This document shows positions 1-9,299 of a stretch of DNA of 64,000 bases, piece after piece. The notes beneath the pieces were generated by a model, which was not told the origin of the DNA, did not search any database, and saw only the letters and a list, made by a program, of their open reading frames with translations. Location of the stretch: assembly GCA_965279295.1 (NCBI GenBank), contig CBDIHQ010000013.1. One strand, written 5' to 3'. This DNA comes from Aquabacter sp965279295. Its GTDB lineage: Bacteria > Pseudomonadota > Alphaproteobacteria > Rhizobiales > Xanthobacteraceae. Position 1 is the stretch's first letter, and each line of letters begins with the position of its first letter. A program made the translations under genes and the position numbers.

Positions 1-1
1 C

Positions 2-2389
2 GCATTCATCAAGTCCGGCGGCGGTATCGTCAACCTGATCGGAACCAACAACGCCGCGGGTGGAACGGCAGTGCGCGCCGGCACGCTGCAGGTTACATCC
101 GACGCCAAGCTGGGCGCGGCGGGTGCGCGGCTGGAGCTTTCCGAGAACGGGCACCTCTGGGCGACCCAGAGCTTCACCACCGCTCGTGCCATCACCCTTG
201 GCGGTGTGCCGGGCGGCGGTTTCCAGCTCGACAGCGGCACCACGCTCACACTCACGGGCGCGATCAGCGGCACCATCCTCAGCCTGCTGGGCACCGGCAC
301 GCTCGTGCTCAACGGCACCAGCACCTATGCCGGCATCACCAACAGCGGCGGCACCATTCAGGGCAACACCAACACCCTGAAGGGCAACATCGTATTCGAT
401 TACAACGCGGCCAATACCAACGCCCGCTCGATCGTCTTCGAGCAGACAGCCGTTGGCGAGAGCACCTTTGCGGGCAACATCACGGGCCTCGGCACCGAAA
501 CGGGTTACGGCACCATCGTGAAGACCGGCGTAGGAACACTCATTCTAACCGGCGAGACCAAGTTCAGGGGACTGGCCGACACCGACTACGCCTTCGATGT
601 GCGGCGCGGCGACCTTGAGGGCTCGAGCAAAAACCTGGTCGGCAAGATTAACATCGCCGATGGAGCACGGCTGACCTTCAGACAAGATGTCGACGGCACC
701 TATGCGGGCGGCATGACCGGCGCCGGAACGTTCGCCAAAACCGGCACCGGAAAGCTGATCCTCACCGGCACCAGCACCGCCGGTGACACCGAAGTGAATA
801 GAGGCATCCTCTCCGTAAACGGTGAGCTTAACAGCGAAGTCTTCGTCTACCGCGGTGGCACGCTCCAAGGAGCGGGCAAGATCAACGGCAAGCTCCACAA
901 CGAGGGCGGCAAGATAGAGACCGGCAACTCTATCGGCCATCTCACGGTGAACGGCGATTTCGAATTCAACGCAGGCGAGATGGTGGTGGAGGTGAATGCC
1001 GCCGGCGACAGCGACCGCATCATCGTCGTCGGCGCCGGTCATACGGCAACCATCACGGCCGGCACCCTGACCATCGTTCAGGAGCCCGGCGTCTACATAC
1101 CCGGCACCGTCTATACGATCGTCTCCGCCGAGGGCGGCGGCACGGCGCATTTTGACACCATCACCGGTGGCACCACCGCCTTCCTGTCCCCCCAACTGTC
1201 GTCGGATGCGCAGAACCTCTACCTCACCATCGGTTTCGCACCCAGCGCCTTCCGAGCCGGCGGCGTCACGTCCAACCAGCAGGCAGTGGGCAGCGCCCTC
1301 GACCTGGTGGCCGCCACCGGCAGCGCGCCCACCCTCCTCGCCGCACTCGGTGCCGTGCCGGTCGGCTACGGCTCCGCCGCCCTACAGCAGCTCAGCGGCC
1401 AGCCCTATGCCGACTTCGCCACGGTGAACATGCGGGCCAGCCAATTGTTCATGAACACGGTGGGCCGCCAGATGGCGTCCGATCGCGGCGCGGGCTTCGG
1501 CGGCGGGCAGAGCGTCGCCCTCGATGCTTCGGGCCTCGACGGCCCGTCCCGCTTCACCGGCTGGGTCAGCGGCATCGGTACCAAGGGCAGTCTCGATGGC
1601 AACGCCAATGCCTCCGACCTCTCCTATTCGCTCGGCGGGACCGCCTTCGGCATCAACTACCGGATCGATCCGCGCGTCCAGATCGGCATCGCCGGCGCGT
1701 TCGTGGGCGGCTCGCAGTCAGTCGACGGCTTCGCGGGCGACGGCGACACGGAGGCGGGCAGCGTCGCCATCCTTGGCTCGTTCACGCAAGGCCCGGTCTA
1801 CGTGGACGCCTTGCTTGGCTATGCCCATGCCAGCAATGATCTGGAGCGCACCATCGCGGTGCCCGGCCTGTTCGGCATCGCCACGGGCTCCCCATCCGCC
1901 AACCAGTTCCTCGGCCAGATCGAGACCGGCTACCGCTTCCCCTTCGACGGCAGCTCCAACAGCGCGATAACGCCGTTCGGCCGCCTGCAGGTGGTCAGCG
2001 CCAATCAAAGCGGCTTCACCGAGACCGGCGTCAGCGCCTACAATCTGACGGCGAGCGGACAGACGCTGACCTCGGTACGCACCACGCTGGGCGCCGACTT
2101 CGGCACCCGGTTCGATGTCGGGGGCATGCCGCTGGACCTCAGCCTGCGGCTCGGCTGGGTGCATGAGTTCGGCGACACCGCCCGCCCGTTCACTGCGGCC
2201 TTCGCCGCTGCGCCCTGGGCGTCGTTCACCGTGTTCGGTGCGCCGGAGCAGCGGGACAGCGCACTCGTCGGCTTCGGTGCCAAGGTGCAGATCATGCCCA
2301 ATGCCGCGCTGTTCGCCAGCTATGACGCGGAACTGGGCGGCGGCGGCGACAACCATCAACTTTGGGGCGGCATCCGCTTCACCTGGTGA
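2..2389 (+). CDS. Autotransporter, C-terminal part (5' end off the window)
   Basis: The frame is already open at base 2, so the N-terminus lies outside the window; 795 residues are visible. The first part holds autotransporter-associated beta-strand (PATR) repeats such as 'VKTGVGTLILTGETKF' and 'FAKTGTGKLILTGTSTAG', which in this family form a surface beta-helix passenger. From about residue 519 ('GWVSGIGTKGSLDGN') the sequence becomes an alternating amphipathic beta-barrel domain. It ends in 'GGIRFTW', with the terminal aromatic residue expected for recognition by the outer-membrane assembly machinery. This is a type Va secretion protein, probably a surface adhesin; the ligand cannot be read from the sequence. 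The GTG at 71 is internal and is not the start. Confidence 0.9.
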   Translation, partial: AFIKSGGGIVNLIGTNNAAGGTAVRAGTLQVTSDAKLGAAGARLELSENGHLWATQSFTTARAITLGGVPGGGFQLDSGTTLTLTGAISGTILSLLGTGTLVLNGTSTYAGITNSGGTIQGNTNTLKGNIVFDYNAANTNARSIVFEQTAVGESTFAGNITGLGTETGYGTIVKTGVGTLILTGETKFRGLADTDYAFDVRRGDLEGSSKNLVGKINIADGARLTFRQDVDGTYAGGMTGAGTFAKTGTGKLILTGTSTAGDTEVNRGILSVNGELNSEVFVYRGGTLQGAGKINGKLHNEGGKIETGNSIGHLTVNGDFEFNAGEMVVEVNAAGDSDRIIVVGAGHTATITAGTLTIVQEPGVYIPGTVYTIVSAEGGGTAHFDTITGGTTAFLSPQLSSDAQNLYLTIGFAPSAFRAGGVTSNQQAVGSALDLVAATGSAPTLLAALGAVPVGYGSAALQQLSGQPYADFATVNMRASQLFMNTVGRQMASDRGAGFGGGQSVALDASGLDGPSRFTGWVSGIGTKGSLDGNANASDLSYSLGGTAFGINYRIDPRVQIGIAGAFVGGSQSVDGFAGDGDTEAGSVAILGSFTQGPVYVDALLGYAHASNDLERTIAVPGLFGIATGSPSANQFLGQIETGYRFPFDGSSNSAITPFGRLQVVSANQSGFTETGVSAYNLTASGQTLTSVRTTLGADFGTRFDVGGMPLDLSLRLGWVHEFGDTARPFTAAFAAAPWASFTVFGAPEQRDSALVGFGAKVQIMPNAALFASYDAELGGGGDNHQLWGGIRFTW

Positions 2390-2452
2390 GCCGGATGCGG
2401 GGCGCCAATCACGGCCCCCCGCATCCCCATTCTTGCGTAAGCGGTAAATCCG

Positions 2453-2563
2453 CTACTGCGCCGTCTTGAACAAATCCTGGAAGATGAGCAGGCCCCATGT
2501 GCGGCCGCGTGCATGCACCAGCGCGCCACCCTCGTTGAGCTTTCCCAGCAGAGAGGGGGTCAC
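2453..2563 (-). pseudogene. Possible 3' tail of an unidentified gene
   Basis: On the minus strand an open frame ending in TAG reads 'LGKLNEGGALVHARGRTWG' and then 'LLIFQDLFKTAQ'. It looks like a protein C-terminus rather than random sequence, but no upstream body of a gene continues it. I do not recognise the family. It sits in the gap between the autotransporter and the LysR gene, at an island boundary, and may be a remnant left by insertion of the island. It could also be chance. Confidence 0.22.
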
Positions 2564-2663
2564 TGTTGCCCGGCATCGAAAGCTGTTGCACTCTGACGCC
2601 AAAATCCGTTGGGGTTACTCATTTTGAGAGCCCGCGATACGGCAAAATGGGAGTACGTCCGGG

Positions 2664-3584
2664 GTGTCTGATAGCTTGCGAGGCTTGAGGTTATTCGTTG
2701 CCGCATATGAGGAACGCTCTTTTACGGGGGCAGCGAAGCGCGAGAACGCCACGCAGTCCGGCGTATCCCAGCACATAAGAAAGCTTGAAATTGAGCTGGG
2801 AGCGCAGCTATTCTTAAGAAATACAAGTAGTGTTGTTCCCACTCTGGCGTCTGATAATTATTATCGGCGTTGTGTAGAGGTCCTGCGTCTTCACGACGAA
2901 GCAAGCAAAGCCATCCGGAGCTTCAGCAGAGGGCTCGTTGGGCAAGTGCGGGTCGGATTGATGCCGACGCTGACGCGTCGAGCCCTTGGCCCGGCACTGT
3001 CTCGCTATATGGAGATTCATCCCAACAGCACCGTTCGTGTGACCGAGGCCGATAGCGGTGTCCTGACGGAGCAAGTTAAGGCCGGAGAGCTGGATTTCGC
3101 CATCGTGCCGGCGTCGGACGGCCCAAGCGGCCTTGAAGTCCGAACATTTCTGAGGACTCCCGAAGTCCTTGTGTCGGCCCACGACGCGCGGCTTGAGCCG
3201 CTAAAGCCGGTTAGACTTCGTGATCTTGGGCCCATTAAACTGATCGTGCCCACACGCGGAAACACGCGCCGCCATAAGCTCGAAACATACTTTGCATCGT
3301 CGGGCGTTCGGGTCGAAAGAATGCTGGAATTGGACGCAATTCTCGGAACCCTTGCCATGGTTTCCTATTCCGAATGGCTGACAATTCTTCCTGGCGTGAT
3401 GCTGACCCCCAAAGACAATCAAGACCGATTCAGCGCCAATCCGCTTTTTGGTCCACCCTTCCACCTCGATCTGCTTTTTATCAAAACAGTCTGGAGCAGC
3501 ATGAGCGATGAAGCCGAAGAATTTTATGATATTCTAAAGAAAGAAACGGATCATATTAACGAAATCTGGAATTTTGAATCCTAA
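2664..3584 (+). CDS. LysR-family transcriptional regulator
   Basis: 306 residues, the usual LysR length. An N-terminal winged helix-turn-helix covers about residues 1-62 ('AAKRENATQSGVSQHIRKLE'), followed by a periplasmic-binding-like effector domain from about residue 90 ('VRVGLMPTLTRRALG'). The start is a GTG preceded by a G-rich stretch; the nearby ATG at 2647 is out of frame. The gene lies upstream of, and co-directional with, a TctC receptor, a cupin and a hydrolase. It is therefore probably the regulator of that catabolic set and responds to its substrate or an intermediate; this is inferred from context. The effector is unknown. Confidence 0.9.
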   Translation: MSDSLRGLRLFVAAYEERSFTGAAKRENATQSGVSQHIRKLEIELGAQLFLRNTSSVVPTLASDNYYRRCVEVLRLHDEASKAIRSFSRGLVGQVRVGLMPTLTRRALGPALSRYMEIHPNSTVRVTEADSGVLTEQVKAGELDFAIVPASDGPSGLEVRTFLRTPEVLVSAHDARLEPLKPVRLRDLGPIKLIVPTRGNTRRHKLETYFASSGVRVERMLELDAILGTLAMVSYSEWLTILPGVMLTPKDNQDRFSANPLFGPPFHLDLLFIKTVWSSMSDEAEEFYDILKKETDHINEIWNFES

Positions 3585-3938
3585 ATATGAATCTTGAGCC
3601 GCATTATTTCAAATATTATTTTGAATTTAATTGAATTACGAAGTCAATATAATCTGATACTTCGAATTTAAATCCATCTTACTGAAATTTCAGACATGGA
3701 TTTTGGCGAGGTATCGCGCGACCATCTACCGGCGCCTGCTTATTATCGCCGCTTAGGCGGAGCCATACAATTTATTATTTGGCGATCCTCCCAGGTGAGG
3801 CATATGTTTTCGTAAATAATAGTTTGGCGGAGGGCGCAGTAAATCCTGCTTTCCTCTCGACTGAACCAGAATATATTACGCGACTCCGGCGTATAATCCG
3901 GAGTTACGTCAATAAATAATAATTCGGTGAGGACGCCC
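3585..3938 (+). promoter_or_regulatory. AT-rich intergenic control region between lysR and tctC
   Basis: This 354-base gap contains no recognisable gene and is clearly richer in A and T than its surroundings. It holds two inverted repeats. One is CGAAGT at 3639-3644 and ACTTCG at 3659-3664, with a 14-base spacer and AATT near both outer edges. The other is ACTCCGG at 3883-3889 and CCGGAGT at 3898-3904. LysR proteins bind interrupted dyads near their target promoters, so one of these is a candidate site for the upstream regulator. I cannot assign -35 and -10 boxes with confidence. Confidence 0.4.
3883..3904 (+). promoter_or_regulatory. Inverted repeat ACTCCGG-N8-CCGGAGT, operator or 5' UTR hairpin
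   Basis: The 7-base arms are perfect and flank CGTATAAT. Beyond a 2-base mismatch the symmetry continues with ACG at 3878-3880 and CGT at 3907-3909. The dyad ends 34 bases before the tctC ATG, a position suited to an operator or a leader hairpin. The bound protein is unknown. Confidence 0.4.
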
Positions 3939-4922
3939 ATGACATATGCCACCCGACTTGGCGTAGCTGCGCTGTGTTCGCTGCTCAGCATGCCTGCCGC
4001 GCTTGCTGCGGACTATCCTAGCCACACTGTGAGCATGATGCTTCCGTTCGCGCCCGGCGGATCAGCTGATGTCATGGCTCGGCTGCTATCGGACCAGTTT
4101 CAGAAAAAATTCGGAGTTGGCTTCATTGTCATAAATAAACCGGGCGCATTCGGGATTCCTGCAATGCAGGAAGTTGTCCGCCAAAAGCCCGACGGCACCA
4201 CCCTTATGATCGGAAACGTAACCACGAACGCTCTGACGCCCATATTGTATCCATCGAAGATGTCCTTCAACTATGACAATTCTATAATTCCGGTGACCCG
4301 GCTCGCCGAGCTACCCGCGGTTCTTGTTGCGACCACGGTGAAGATTAAGCCCGCGAGCCTCCCGGAGTTGATTTCCCTGGCAAAGGCTCAGCCTGGAAGT
4401 CTGAATTATGCCAGCGCAGGCATCGGAAGCTTTCCTCATTTCGACGGCGAGCTGTTCAACCGTCGCGCGGGTATCGACGCGGTTCACGTCCCGTTGAAAG
4501 GCGGCGCGGCGGATATGGTCGCCAGCCTCCTATCCGGCGAAACACAATACGGCTTCATCAACGTCTCCAGCGTCTTGAGCCTTATTAAGGCGGGGCGGCT
4601 GCAAGCGCTCGCGGTCGTATCTCAGAAGAGGCTTCCGCAACTCCCTGACGTTCCGACCATGGCGGAAGCGGGTTTCCCCAACGTAGGGACCATCCAATGG
4701 CTGGGAATGTTCGTCCGCTCAGGCACGCCACCTGAAATTGTCGAAGCGCTCTTCAACGCAACGGCGGAAGCGCTTCGCACCCCGGCGATTGAGCAGAATT
4801 TGGAGCGTTCGGGCATTGAGGCTTCGCTTTCCACATCGCCCGCCGAGGCGGCTGAATGGCAGCGCAACGAACTGGTTCGCTGGAAGCAGATTGTCGAAGA
4901 GGCGAATGTAAAGCTTGAGTAA
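3939..4922 (+). CDS. Bug/TctC-family tripartite tricarboxylate solute receptor (1)
   Basis: About 327 residues. I chose the ATG at 3939 because GGTGAGGA lies 6-7 bases upstream; an in-frame GTG at 3927 is inside that ribosome site. The N-terminus is a signal peptide ('ALCSLLSMPAALA' before ADYPS), followed by the two-lobe Bug fold with 'MLPFAPGGSADVMARLLSDQ' and the loop 'INKPGAFGIPAMQ'. Such proteins bind carboxylates or related small molecules in the periplasm and normally deliver them to TctA/TctB. No tctA or tctB is present here, so it is an orphan receptor for a distant permease or a sensing protein. It closely resembles the receptor at 7617. Confidence 0.9.
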   Translation: MTYATRLGVAALCSLLSMPAALAADYPSHTVSMMLPFAPGGSADVMARLLSDQFQKKFGVGFIVINKPGAFGIPAMQEVVRQKPDGTTLMIGNVTTNALTPILYPSKMSFNYDNSIIPVTRLAELPAVLVATTVKIKPASLPELISLAKAQPGSLNYASAGIGSFPHFDGELFNRRAGIDAVHVPLKGGAADMVASLLSGETQYGFINVSSVLSLIKAGRLQALAVVSQKRLPQLPDVPTMAEAGFPNVGTIQWLGMFVRSGTPPEIVEALFNATAEALRTPAIEQNLERSGIEASLSTSPAEAAEWQRNELVRWKQIVEEANVKLE

Positions 4923-5003
4923 ATCCATTTGATTTCGGCATGTCCTGACCGATTTTGATCCGAACGTAAAACTATAAACTTGAAGTGAAACAAGGTGAAT
5001 AAA

Positions 5004-5426
5004 ATGAGTGAGACCAGCCCCGTCCGCGATCAGAATACAGTCATGACGCCTGGCGCAACACGCGCCGGAAATGGCAAATATCTGTTCAATATGAAAACCG
5101 TGAATTCCATAATGGGCGGACCGGAATATTCGCCGGTGTACGGCAGCTGTGTGGAGGGCGATCGCCTCATTGTCGCGCTGATGAAAGCCCCGGCAGGGAA
5201 AATGGGGGATCGGCACTCTCATCCAAATGAGCAGTGGATCTTCGTGCTTGAAGGTGAGTTCGAACTTCGGCTCGACGGCCAGACCAATGTCGCGTCCGTT
5301 GGAGAGATTATCTACATCCCCGCCGATATGATCCACCAAGGTGGCGCCACGGCCAAGGGCGATGCCCTTTTCTTTACCTGCAAGGATGCCTCACACGCCC
5401 TGGCCGGAAAGAAAGTGGCCGACTGA
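5004..5426 (+). CDS. Cupin-domain protein (1)
   Basis: 140 residues from the ATG at 5004, which has AAGGTG 6 bases upstream; the GTG at 4995 lies inside that site. A single cupin fold is visible: 'GDRHSHPNEQWIFVLEGEFE' supplies the metal-ligand histidines and glutamate of motif 1, and 'IIYIPADMIHQGG' is motif 2. Proteins of this kind bind a metal and act as small dioxygenases, isomerases or ligand-binding modules. The substrate cannot be read. It lies 81 bases after the TctC receptor and before a CocE-type hydrolase, in the same direction, which suggests one transcript. Confidence 0.85.
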   Translation: MSETSPVRDQNTVMTPGATRAGNGKYLFNMKTVNSIMGGPEYSPVYGSCVEGDRLIVALMKAPAGKMGDRHSHPNEQWIFVLEGEFELRLDGQTNVASVGEIIYIPADMIHQGGATAKGDALFFTCKDASHALAGKKVAD

Positions 5427-5535
5427 TCTCTGCAACTGGAGACGGTGAAGGCGGATGGCTCCAGCCATCGCCTATCTTAGACACCAATAAAAATGCGAAC
5501 AGGCGACACCGTCGCGAAATACATAAGGGAGAGCT

Positions 5536-7299
5536 ATGCGTTATCGCGAGAAAAGCGACGTCCGTGATGGAATGCGCATCGACTGGGATATGCCGGTCAC
5601 AATGGACGATGGCGTGATCCTCCGCTGCGACATCTACCGGCCCATCACTGATGGCAAGTATCCGGTCATCATGACCTACGGCCCCTATGGCAAATGGCTT
5701 CACTTCGAGGACCTCTATGGCAGCCAGTGGCGCCTCATGTGCGAGGAGCATCCGGAGGTCCCCACCGGCTCCACCAACAAGTACCAAGCCTGGGAAGTGG
5801 TGGACCCTGAGAAATGGGTGCCGGACGGCTACGTCTGCATCCGCGTCGATTCACGCGGCGTCGGCCGCTCCCCCGGCGTCATCGACATCTGGTCGCTTCG
5901 CGAGGCGCAGGATCTCGCGGCCTGCGTGGAATGGGCCGGCGTGCAGCCCTGGTCGAGCGGAAAGGTGGGCCTGAACGGCATCTCCTATTACGCCGAAAAC
6001 CAGTGGCAGGCGGCGGCGCTTCAACCGAAGCACCTCTCGGCGATTTGCACCTGGGAAGGCGCGGCGGACTTTTATCGCGACATGGCCCACCATGGCGGCA
6101 TCTTCTGCAACGGCTTCACCCACGACTGGTCGACGTCCCAGATCTACCCGCTGCAAAACGGCAAAGGCGCCAACGGCTACAAGAGCAAGATGACCGGCGG
6201 CTGGGTCTCCGGCCCGGAGACCCTCACCGAGGAGGAGCTGGGCGCCAACCGCAACGACTTCTACGAGGACTGCCTCGCACATAAGCTCGACACCGACGCG
6301 TTCTGGCAGTCGCGCATGCCCGACTGGACCAAGGTGGAGGTTCCGATCCTGTCCTCCGCCAATTGGGGCGGTCAGGGCCTGCATCCCCGCGGCAATTTCG
6401 AGGGCTTCACCCGCGCCGCCTCCAAAGACAAGTGGCTGGAAGTGCACGGCCTTGAGCACTGGACCGAATTCTATACCGACTATGGCCTCGAACTTCAGAA
6501 GCGGTTCTTCGGCCACTTCCTGAAGGGCGAGAACACCGGCTGGGGCGAACAGCCCAAGGTTCTCCTCCAGGTGCGCCACCCCGGCGAGCGCTTCGTGGAG
6601 CGCCACGAGACCAGCTGGCCGCTGGCCTCCACCCAGTGGACCAAGTTCCATCTCGATGCCGCGAACCTCACGCTGTCCCAGGATGCGACGAAGGCCGAAG
6701 GCGACACCACCTATCCCGGCTTCGGCGATGGCGTCACCTTCCTGGCACCGCCGGTGAAGGAAGACATGGAGATCACTGGCCCCATCGCGGCGAAGCTCTT
6801 CGTCTCATCCGCGACGCAGGATGCGGACCTGTTCCTGGTGGTCCGCGTATTCACGCCGGACTTCAAGGAGGTGGTGTTCCACGGCGCATTGGACCCGCAT
6901 ACCCCCGTCGCTCAAGGCTGGCTGCGCGTCTCTCACCGCAAGCTCGACGAAAATCTGACTCTGCCCTACCGGCCCTATCACACCCACGACGAGAAGCAGC
7001 CGCTCACACCGGGCGAGATTTATGAGGTGGATGTTGAGGTGTGGCCCACCTGCATCGTCGTTCCGAAAGGCCACCGCGTCGCCCTGACAATCCGCGGCCG
7101 CGATTATATCTATCCGGGCGAGCCGGGCGTGACGGAAAACACCAGCAAAAGGCAATGGACGGGCGTTGCCCTGTTCCGCCATGACGATCCCCGCGATCGC
7201 CCAGCGGCGATCTTCGGCGGCGACGTCACGATCCATGCAGGCGGCAGCCACGGATCGTTTCTGCTTCTCCCGATCATTCCGAAACACGCGGAAAGCTGA
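5536..7299 (+). CDS. CocE/NonD-family serine hydrolase
   Basis: 587 residues, a normal length for the family. The N-terminal alpha/beta-hydrolase domain (X-Pro dipeptidyl-peptidase S15 type) carries the nucleophile at about Ser150 in 'VGLNGISYYAENQWQ'. Candidate acid and base residues lie further on; 'HGLEHWTEFYTDYG' probably supplies the histidine. The C-terminal 200 residues form the PepX_C jelly-roll domain ('GPIAAKLFVSSATQDADLF'). Known members hydrolyse esters or acyl groups (cocaine esterase, glutaryl-7-ACA acylase); the substrate here is unknown. There is no signal peptide, so it acts in the cytoplasm. AAGGGAGA precedes the ATG. Its place between two receptor-cupin pairs suggests that it cleaves the imported compound. 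Confidence 0.9.
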   Translation: MRYREKSDVRDGMRIDWDMPVTMDDGVILRCDIYRPITDGKYPVIMTYGPYGKWLHFEDLYGSQWRLMCEEHPEVPTGSTNKYQAWEVVDPEKWVPDGYVCIRVDSRGVGRSPGVIDIWSLREAQDLAACVEWAGVQPWSSGKVGLNGISYYAENQWQAAALQPKHLSAICTWEGAADFYRDMAHHGGIFCNGFTHDWSTSQIYPLQNGKGANGYKSKMTGGWVSGPETLTEEELGANRNDFYEDCLAHKLDTDAFWQSRMPDWTKVEVPILSSANWGGQGLHPRGNFEGFTRAASKDKWLEVHGLEHWTEFYTDYGLELQKRFFGHFLKGENTGWGEQPKVLLQVRHPGERFVERHETSWPLASTQWTKFHLDAANLTLSQDATKAEGDTTYPGFGDGVTFLAPPVKEDMEITGPIAAKLFVSSATQDADLFLVVRVFTPDFKEVVFHGALDPHTPVAQGWLRVSHRKLDENLTLPYRPYHTHDEKQPLTPGEIYEVDVEVWPTCIVVPKGHRVALTIRGRDYIYPGEPGVTENTSKRQWTGVALFRHDDPRDRPAAIFGGDVTIHAGGSHGSFLLLPIIPKHAES

Positions 7300-7354
7300 A
7301 CATCGGCACCCGGATACTCCCTCGTTCATACCGGGATACTTCGTCACCCCAATC

Positions 7355-7400
7355 CGGTCGCATCCAAATTGACATCGTGTCTGGATGCGACCGTTTCCTT
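7355..7400 (+). terminator. Hairpin with 12-bp perfect stem, probable terminator of the hydrolase operon
   Basis: CGGTCGCATCCA at 7355-7366 pairs perfectly with TGGATGCGACCG at 7382-7393 around a 15-base loop, and TTTCCTT follows. It lies 56 bases after the hydrolase stop codon. The U tract is interrupted, so termination may be partial. The rest of the 317-base gap (7300-7616) shows no gene. Confidence 0.6.
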
Positions 7401-7616
7401 CGCACGCGTATCGAGACGATCTCCACTGGATCGGTTCTGGCGTCGCGACACCACGCCTCCGATGCCGTCGGCGCGGTTGACGGTGTGTTGAACCGAACTC
7501 ACCCCCAGGCGCCCCATGCCCTTGTTGCCTCCGTGTGTTGACGCGGCAGGGGAAGCGGTTCGCAAGAGCACCCAATTGCCGCCCGCAAGATCAATTCATA
7601 AAAATGGAGGGAGCCA

Positions 7617-8612
7617 ATGTGGCGCTTATTCTCGACATGCGTGCTCAGCACGCTGCTCAGTTGCAGCCTTCTTGCACCGGTCTGGGCGGCAGATCGGGAT
7701 TTTCCCAATCGCCCGGTCAGAATTCTGGTTCCATACGGACCCGGCGGGGCCACCGATATTGTGGTGCGCATCGTAGCTGAGCAGCTTCGCAAGCAGACCG
7801 GACAGGCGTTCGTGGTCGAAAATAAGCCGGGCGCCTATGGCTTGACGGCCTTGAGCGAGATGGTGCGCGCCCAGCCGGACGGCTACACGTTGATGGCCGG
7901 CAACGTCTCGACCAACGCGATAAGCCCCATCCTGTTTCCAAATAAAATGAACTATAATTATGAGACCAGCGTCGCGCCGGTCGCTCGATTGGCGAGCGTT
8001 CCACAAATACTTGTGATTACGAATACCATACCGGTTAAAACATTCGCTGAGTTCGTGGCCTACGCCAAAAAGACCGATGGAAACGTCATGTACGCGTCTC
8101 CCGGGCTCGGGAGCTTTCCGCAGTACGCGACAGAGGTGATAGCCCGACGCGCCGGCGTGACGTTCAGGCACATTCCATACAAGGACGGGCCCGCAGCCTT
8201 CGTCAAAGACATGATCTCCGGGGAGGTTCAGGCCTCGCTGCTCAACGCGGCCTCTGCGGCCCCCTATATCAAGTCTGGCCGCCTCACCGCCCTAGCCGTG
8301 GCTCCCAGTGACGCGCGGATGCCAGACTTCCCGGATGTCCCGATGCTCAAGGAGGTTGGCATCGAGAGTTCCGGCTGGGAGTTCTGGAATGCGCTGTTCG
8401 CGCCGGCGGCAACGCCGGTGGAGATCCAGCAGTTTCTGCTGGATCAGGTGAATACTGCGCTGCGCAGTCCCGAGGTTCTGCAAGCGTTCAAAAGCGCCAA
8501 CATCACCGGGGACCCGATCGCGTCGCTCGACGACGCGAAATCATGGCTGCGCAAGCAGATGTCGATCTGGAAAGCCATCACCGATGAGATCAAAGTCGAT
8601 CTCAATGAATAA
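7617..8612 (+). CDS. Bug/TctC-family solute receptor (2)
   Basis: 331 residues. The ATG follows GGAGGGAG at a good distance. The signal peptide ends near 'APVWAADRDFPNRPV'. The mature part has the Bug signatures 'VPYGPGGATDIVVRIVAEQ' and 'VENKPGAYGLTALSE'. It is a close paralogue of the receptor at 3939: both have a stretch of the form GNVxTNAxxPILxPxKMxxNY and a shared 'RRAG' region, which the third receptor at 28259 lacks. No membrane permease subunits are nearby. It is followed by its own cupin gene, repeating the receptor-cupin order of the first copy. Confidence 0.9.
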   Translation: MWRLFSTCVLSTLLSCSLLAPVWAADRDFPNRPVRILVPYGPGGATDIVVRIVAEQLRKQTGQAFVVENKPGAYGLTALSEMVRAQPDGYTLMAGNVSTNAISPILFPNKMNYNYETSVAPVARLASVPQILVITNTIPVKTFAEFVAYAKKTDGNVMYASPGLGSFPQYATEVIARRAGVTFRHIPYKDGPAAFVKDMISGEVQASLLNAASAAPYIKSGRLTALAVAPSDARMPDFPDVPMLKEVGIESSGWEFWNALFAPAATPVEIQQFLLDQVNTALRSPEVLQAFKSANITGDPIASLDDAKSWLRKQMSIWKAITDEIKVDLNE

Positions 8613-8776
8613 AACAGAGGGCCGCCGCGCCCATTGGAAATAGCCGGAATTTCTTCAATTCAGACGCGCTTCAATATCCGCCTCCTCTCTGAGGAGCGTG
8701 TGCGCCCCATCCCGTCGGGGCATCCTCGTCGCGATCAGAGAGACTAATAATCCAGTTCAACAAGGGAAGACTTACA

Positions 8777-9124
8777 ATGTCACTTGTACAGATCAGCGCC
8801 GAAGAAACGGAAAATAAGGTCTATGGAAAATTCTCGGATGTTCGAGGCCCGGTCATCCGAGGAAAACACATTGAGATGATCAAGATGCATTTCAAGAAGG
8901 GCGAGAAGGCCGTTCCGCATCAGCATGCTGAGGAGCAGCTCATATATGTCATCAAGGGGCGCGTGCGCGCCACGGTGGACGGGGAGACCTATGAAGTCGG
9001 TCCCGGCGAGGTTAGCTATCACCCGGCCAACTCGTTGCATGGCGTCGAGATTCTCGAGGATATCGAAGCGATAAGTCTCAAGAACATCGTTGCGCCATTC
9101 TACGACGCGACGAAGACGCTGTGA
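8777..9124 (+). CDS. Cupin-domain protein (2)
   Basis: 115 residues; AAGGGAAGA precedes the ATG. It is a minimal cupin: 'KAVPHQHAEEQLIYVIKGRV' is motif 1, with two histidines and a glutamate as candidate metal ligands, and 'EVSYHPANSLHGVE' is motif 2. It is probably a small metal-binding enzyme or ligand-binding protein in the cytoplasm. It follows the second TctC receptor by 164 bases in which I see no gene. Sequence similarity to the first cupin is limited to the fold motifs, so it is not a simple duplicate. Confidence 0.85.
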   Translation: MSLVQISAEETENKVYGKFSDVRGPVIRGKHIEMIKMHFKKGEKAVPHQHAEEQLIYVIKGRVRATVDGETYEVGPGEVSYHPANSLHGVEILEDIEAISLKNIVAPFYDATKTL

Positions 9125-9299
9125 CCATCCAACTTGGCTGATCTTCCCTGCGGTTGCTTTTGCAATTACCGCTTTTACGCATCATGAGACCGACCTGCCA
9201 CCAACCGGCCGATCTCCGCGAGAACGGGTCTTCAGCGCCGAAAGCGGGCGTCTGGCAGGACATCGGTGTTGGCTGCTTGTCGCCATAGCCTTGGCGCAG

